Positions 18,879-22,192 of a DNA stretch of 22,192 bases are shown here, in pieces. The position numbers were made by a program, and so were the translations under genes. The stretch's first letter is position 1, and every line of letters begins with the position of its first letter. The stretch covers positions 732,242 to 754,433 of the forward strand of contig ML976668.1 in NCBI GenBank assembly GCA_010015655.1, given 5' to 3'. The stretch comes from Bimuria novae-zelandiae CBS 107.79. Lineage: Eukaryota; Ascomycota; Dothideomycetes; Pleosporales; Didymosphaeriaceae. The notes beneath the pieces were generated by a model, which saw only the letters and a list, made by a program, of their open reading frames with translations, was not told the DNA's origin and did no database searches.

Positions 18879-19436
18879 TCAAGACGAAAGGCACAGCAAC
18901 ACTGCTGGCCACGCGTAGGAGTTACCTGCTAATTTCAATTTTTCGAAGCAGAGCTGGTGGCTTTTCGTGTCCATGATTACAGGATTCACACCTGACCGTA
19001 CGCAGGTCCATAGGCCAGGCGCTCGTCCTATCACCCACCACCCAGGCAACGGTGGCTCAGGCACGTAGATCTGCAATATCAAACCAGCCGGGCCAATCCC
19101 AAAATCCACTTTCGAGGGTCCCTTCATCTCGAAAACCTTCAACGACAGATGTCCCTCAGGTTTATACGAGTACGGAGCTGTGCGGATATTAATAAAACCT
19201 AAGCGCACAGTATGTTCAGCTGTGGGCGGCGCGCTGCGCCACGGTGTCCGGACCTTAACGAGGCAGCTGCATCAGCTAGCTGTAACGCTCGCCAGCCAAT
19301 CAATTTGCAGGGGTATGCCCGTTTCGGTCAACGGTGATTCAAAATGGAAAATCGGCTTTCTGCCAAGCAACGGGTCAGCGCAGCTGCGGTCGGCATATAC
19401 AGGAGCTAGACGCCGTTGTTCGACGATTCTCTGCTC
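18879..19436 (-). pseudogene. interrupted reading frame of unknown family (one in-frame TGA in about 185 codons)
   Basis: On the minus strand one frame is open from 19436 to its stop at 18879-18881, apart from a single TGA at 19274-19272. The first part (54 codons) contains DPLLGRKPIFHFESPLTETG. The second (130 codons) contains KVRTPWRSAPPTAEHTVRLG, TAPYSYKPEGHLSLKV, GPAGLILQIYVPEPPLPGWW and MDTKSHQLCFEKLKLAG. It has no ATG at its head and no recognised domain. The length and protein-like composition across both sides of the TGA suggest a gene that has lost one codon. It could also be two exons with an intron I cannot place; a GTAACT donor after KLAG would allow a further exon. Confidence 0.35.
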
Positions 19437-19666
19437 TCACCCTCGTTAATGCTGGGGAGAAGCGTTGCTAGTGGTGCCTTCCACATTTAATATTAATACC
19501 AAACTGCGCCCGACGTTCCTTCCTTCCGTATGACACAAAGCAGATACAACAGAACATAAAGCAGTGACTACCCGAACCCTCCGACCAAACGTCACTCGCT
19601 ACGAACCCGCTGATTCTATTCTGTAACTCCATTGCTTCCGCTCGCTGTCCAGCGTACACGACCAAT

Positions 19667-20497
19667 ATGGTGCAATTCCAGAAGCTCCTCACCCTCTCGC
19701 TGGCGCCAACCATTCTATTCGCAATCCTCTCATTTATCTCTATGGTCCTCACTACGCATTATTGGATTCTTACCGATTATTTTGTTGGCAGATGGCTCAA
19801 ACGTAGGAGTAACTTTCCAGAAAAGAATCGCTTCCCATGGGACGATGTTATCGTCGACTTCACGGAACCGTCCACGAACGCAACGATTACGTCGGCGTGC
19901 ATGTGTCTTGGGGCTGCGGTCTGGTGCATTGTTGCGTACTTCAAGCTTAGACCTAGTGAGATGGATCTAGACTACCACTCGGTATGCACTCCTTCCAACT
20001 CTGTGGACCCGGGAAGAACTGACAAAGTTGGGTAGCCACTGAGGCGATTCTGGGTCGGTTCAGCAATCGGCATGGCTTTCACAGGGCTCTGCTCTGCGCT
20101 CGGGTCAATCATTACGCACTATACGGACAAGGGCCCGGACGAATTCGGCTGCACCATCACCACGGGCAAAACGGCGTCCGGCGGCATTCCGTTCTCGAAT
20201 TACATTTGCTCAAGGGAGATCGCGACGTGCAGTTTCATGGGCCCGCTGTACGACAAGGTCGGATCCATTCCGAATATTAGTAGGTGGGCTGTCCGTATTG
20301 CTTGCAATGAAGCGGTGAGTTTCTACTCCGCCCCGGTGAAGACAGCGAAATGTGTGCAGCATGCTGATGATATGCAGACCGCCGTGAAGTGGCTCCAGAT
20401 CGTACTTATCCTCAACGCGGTCGCCGTGATCGCGGTGTTCGGTGCACAGGCGGGTGTCCGGAGGAAGACACGGTCGCCGTCGGCCAAGGGTTTTTAG
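19667..20497 (+). CDS. fungal four-helix (tetraspan) membrane protein, uncharacterised
   Basis: Exons 19667-19981, 20036-20314 and 20378-20497 give 237 residues. Introns are 54 and 63 nt with GTATGC and GTGAGT donors and CTGAC or CTGATG branch sites. Hydrophobic helices lie at about 8-29, 71-91, 110-130 and 202-222. The first loop has a glycosylation sequon (NAT, 71-73). The second has four cysteines (C144, C163, C170, C195), likely disulfide-bonded outside the cell. The C-tail is short and basic (RRKTRSPSAKGF). Ascomycetes have many small claudin-like four-helix plasma-membrane proteins of this plan; this one has no assigned function. Intron 2 is a multiple of three and stop-free, so its retention would insert 21 residues before helix 4. 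The stop comes after a T5 run. Confidence 0.7.
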
Positions 20498-21387
20498 AAA
20501 AGCCTCGGAGACTACGCTACGATAGCGTTACTGACCGCCTGTTGTCTGCTCGGGAGAGTCAAGGAGCGTTATCACCATCGCAGAAGATTGCGAGAAGATG
20601 AAGAGGAACACTTGGAGCCAGACGAATTGTCGGCATGATTCATGCATGGGAGGGTAGCTAAGTGTGCCCATACGCACTGATTGGTAGTCATGCTACATGG
20701 TGATTAGGCCCCCGCTAGGGCCTTGAGGTATTCTTTCAGCGGCAAATAAGCAGCCGCTTGAATGATAATGATAATATCATCACACCCCACACATGTCTCG
20801 TCAGCTGAGTACGTGGTGCTCACAGCTCGTTTCAATATGCACATATGCATTCCATATAGACCAACCCGATTCAGCAGTTGCATGAAGAATTGGTCGCCGC
20901 CTCAAGCGATACTTGCCGTGTCCTGTCCTCTAGGTCAAACATCCGAAGCTGCTTCGCCTGATGTTCTGCGTACTACTATCAAAGTCGCTAGCAGACTGAA
21001 GCAAGTCATCAGCATTGGACAGAGAGGATACTAACGAGCTGTTCTTAGCGTAATAGCTTACTATGCGTTGTGAGGCTATATTGAATACACATGGAGTTCT
21101 GTAGTATATTGGGCGTTGGGGAGCTGTGTGACCGAAAGTTACCTCGAGGTTCTTGTTTCACTACAAGTTTTCACCTCTACTCCGCCAGCACTTTCGTTAG
21201 GCAGCTTTCACACAGCTTTGACGCATGATCTGAGAACCACGCACGCCCAAGTATAAATCTCGCTATTCATAGCGTCACTATCTAACACCCAACACCCGAT
21301 TCCCATCACTGGCACACCGACGCGCGTTCCAGAAGCATCACCAAGGCTAACACGACAAATCATCGCAGGTTCAACTAGGGCACCACG
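20498..21387. other. 0.9-kb intergenic region with a TATA box for the downstream gene
   Basis: No supported gene. TATAAAT at 21252-21258 lies 130 bp before the next start codon and is the best core-promoter candidate in the region. After the stop at 20497 another frame stays open to about 20601; this is probably chance or an alternative tail. Confidence 0.4.
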
Positions 21388-21797
21388 ATGCCGCGCAAGA
21401 AAGCGAACGTCCGCGCATCCTCCACCCCTAAGTCGCCCAAGGTTAAGGTCGAGCCAGCGTCTGATCCGGCGTCCGATCCGCGAGCAGATTACCCCTTCTC
21501 AGGCTTTCCAAACCACTTCCCGAACTACCCGGAGGAGTACTCCTGCATGCGTTCGACCAAGTATGCGTAAGTGACGTCTGTGCAGCTTGCTGATGATTAG
21601 AGCATTTGGATGCTGTAATGGTGGTCAATTCAACTCTTACTAACTTTTCACAGGAAGGCTGGTATAGCCGGCAACAACCCCAAGACTATGGCGCTATGGC
21701 TGCGATGCTGGAGCAGTACGAGATGAAGGAGAGGCTGGCAGAGTACGAGGCGGGGATGATTGCTGGGTTCAAGAAGGCAGGTAGTGAGGGGAAATAA
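21388..21797 (+). CDS. small charged two-exon protein, unknown function
   Basis: Exon 1 (21388-21566) starts MPRKKANVRASSTPKSPKVK, a basic and Pro/Ser-rich tail, then FSGFPNHFPNYPEEYSCMRS. The intron begins GTAAGT and has a perfect TTACTAAC branch site. The nearest acceptor (CACAG, 21653) puts exon 2 out of phase and ends in an early stop. The acceptor TATAG (ending 21667) restores the frame and gives 102 residues ending in a charged helix (AMLEQYEMKERLAEYEAG). If one G were missing at the donor (GCG-GTAAGT), the CACAG acceptor would fit and add EGWYS. I do not recognise a domain; it resembles small fungal proteins with a nuclear-type basic N-terminus. Confidence 0.55.
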
Positions 21798-22192
21798 GTG
21801 AATCGAGGATGTGGGGGAAGGGGTGCTACATTGAAGCTTTATAGCGTGCATCATACAAGATGTCTATAGACAGGATGACGAAGAAACTCGGAGGCTTGGA
21901 ATGAAGAACGCCAAGTGAAAGAGCCTAAGGAGGCAGTCTGAATATACCACTGACGGCACTTCCAACTGAAATGGAGCGCACTTTGTTCCTAATGAACCTT
22001 ACTGCAGGCTATAGTGTCGGCGTTGAAGTGAATTAAAGAGATCTTCTAGGGATAGGACCGTACAACACTCTTCGAATTCGAGATCGAGTAGATTTTTGTG
22101 ATGGGTGAAGCTTCCGGTGAAGACTGCCAGCCTGCAGATGGCTCGTTTTCCTTCATTAGTTATGTTTCATTGGCATATGCAGCTTCCCGGAG
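21798..22192. other. 3' flank at the window edge
   Basis: No gene or repeat was seen in the last 395 bp. Confidence 0.35.

Overview
The window is nuclear DNA of a filamentous ascomycete (Pezizomycotina). A Dothideomycete is likely, but that is an inference from gene content. The reasons are short introns of about 50-110 nt with GTRNGT donors and CTAAC-type branch sites, a peroxisomal oxalyl-CoA synthetase with a PTS1 tail, two fungal-type BTB proteins, an NmrA-like reductase and a fungal Tautomerase_3 protein. There is no operon structure, no tRNA or rRNA gene that I could recognise, and no CRISPR.

Layout. 1-206: the 5' end of a pogo-like DNA transposon running off the left edge. 543-1451: an NmrA-like oxidoreductase whose stop codon lies in the first unit of a 21-bp minisatellite (1450-1575). 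2832-3491: a three-exon tautomerase with a probable one-base C-terminal frameshift. 3714-5108 (minus): a 464-aa Cys/His-rich protein of unknown function with a PP1-docking-like SILK...VRF pair. 6058-7658 (minus): a Pcs60/AAE3-type oxalate-CoA ligase. 8108-9933 (plus): an SPF45/DRT111-like splicing factor with G-patch and UHM, divergent from the ligase across about 450 bp and followed at once by a diverged second copy of its last exon (9933-10025).

The right half is sparser and more decayed. Two paralogous BTB-type genes lie on the minus strand (11163-12413 and 13776-15189). A broken aquaporin follows (16200-17081: in-frame TAG, frameshift, NSA for the second NPA). Then come two interrupted unknown reading frames (17559-18279 plus, 18879-19436 minus), a four-helix membrane protein (19667-20497) and a small charged two-exon protein (21388-21797).

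The genes do not form one pathway. The left half holds conserved housekeeping-type genes (peroxisomal oxalate metabolism, splicing). The right half looks like a faster-evolving accessory stretch with paralogue turnover and gene loss. I see no complete new multi-gene system. The most unusual signals are the tandem duplication of the splicing factor's terminal exon, the minisatellite in register with a stop codon, and several genes that each look one base (a G) short, which may be real decay or an assembly artefact.
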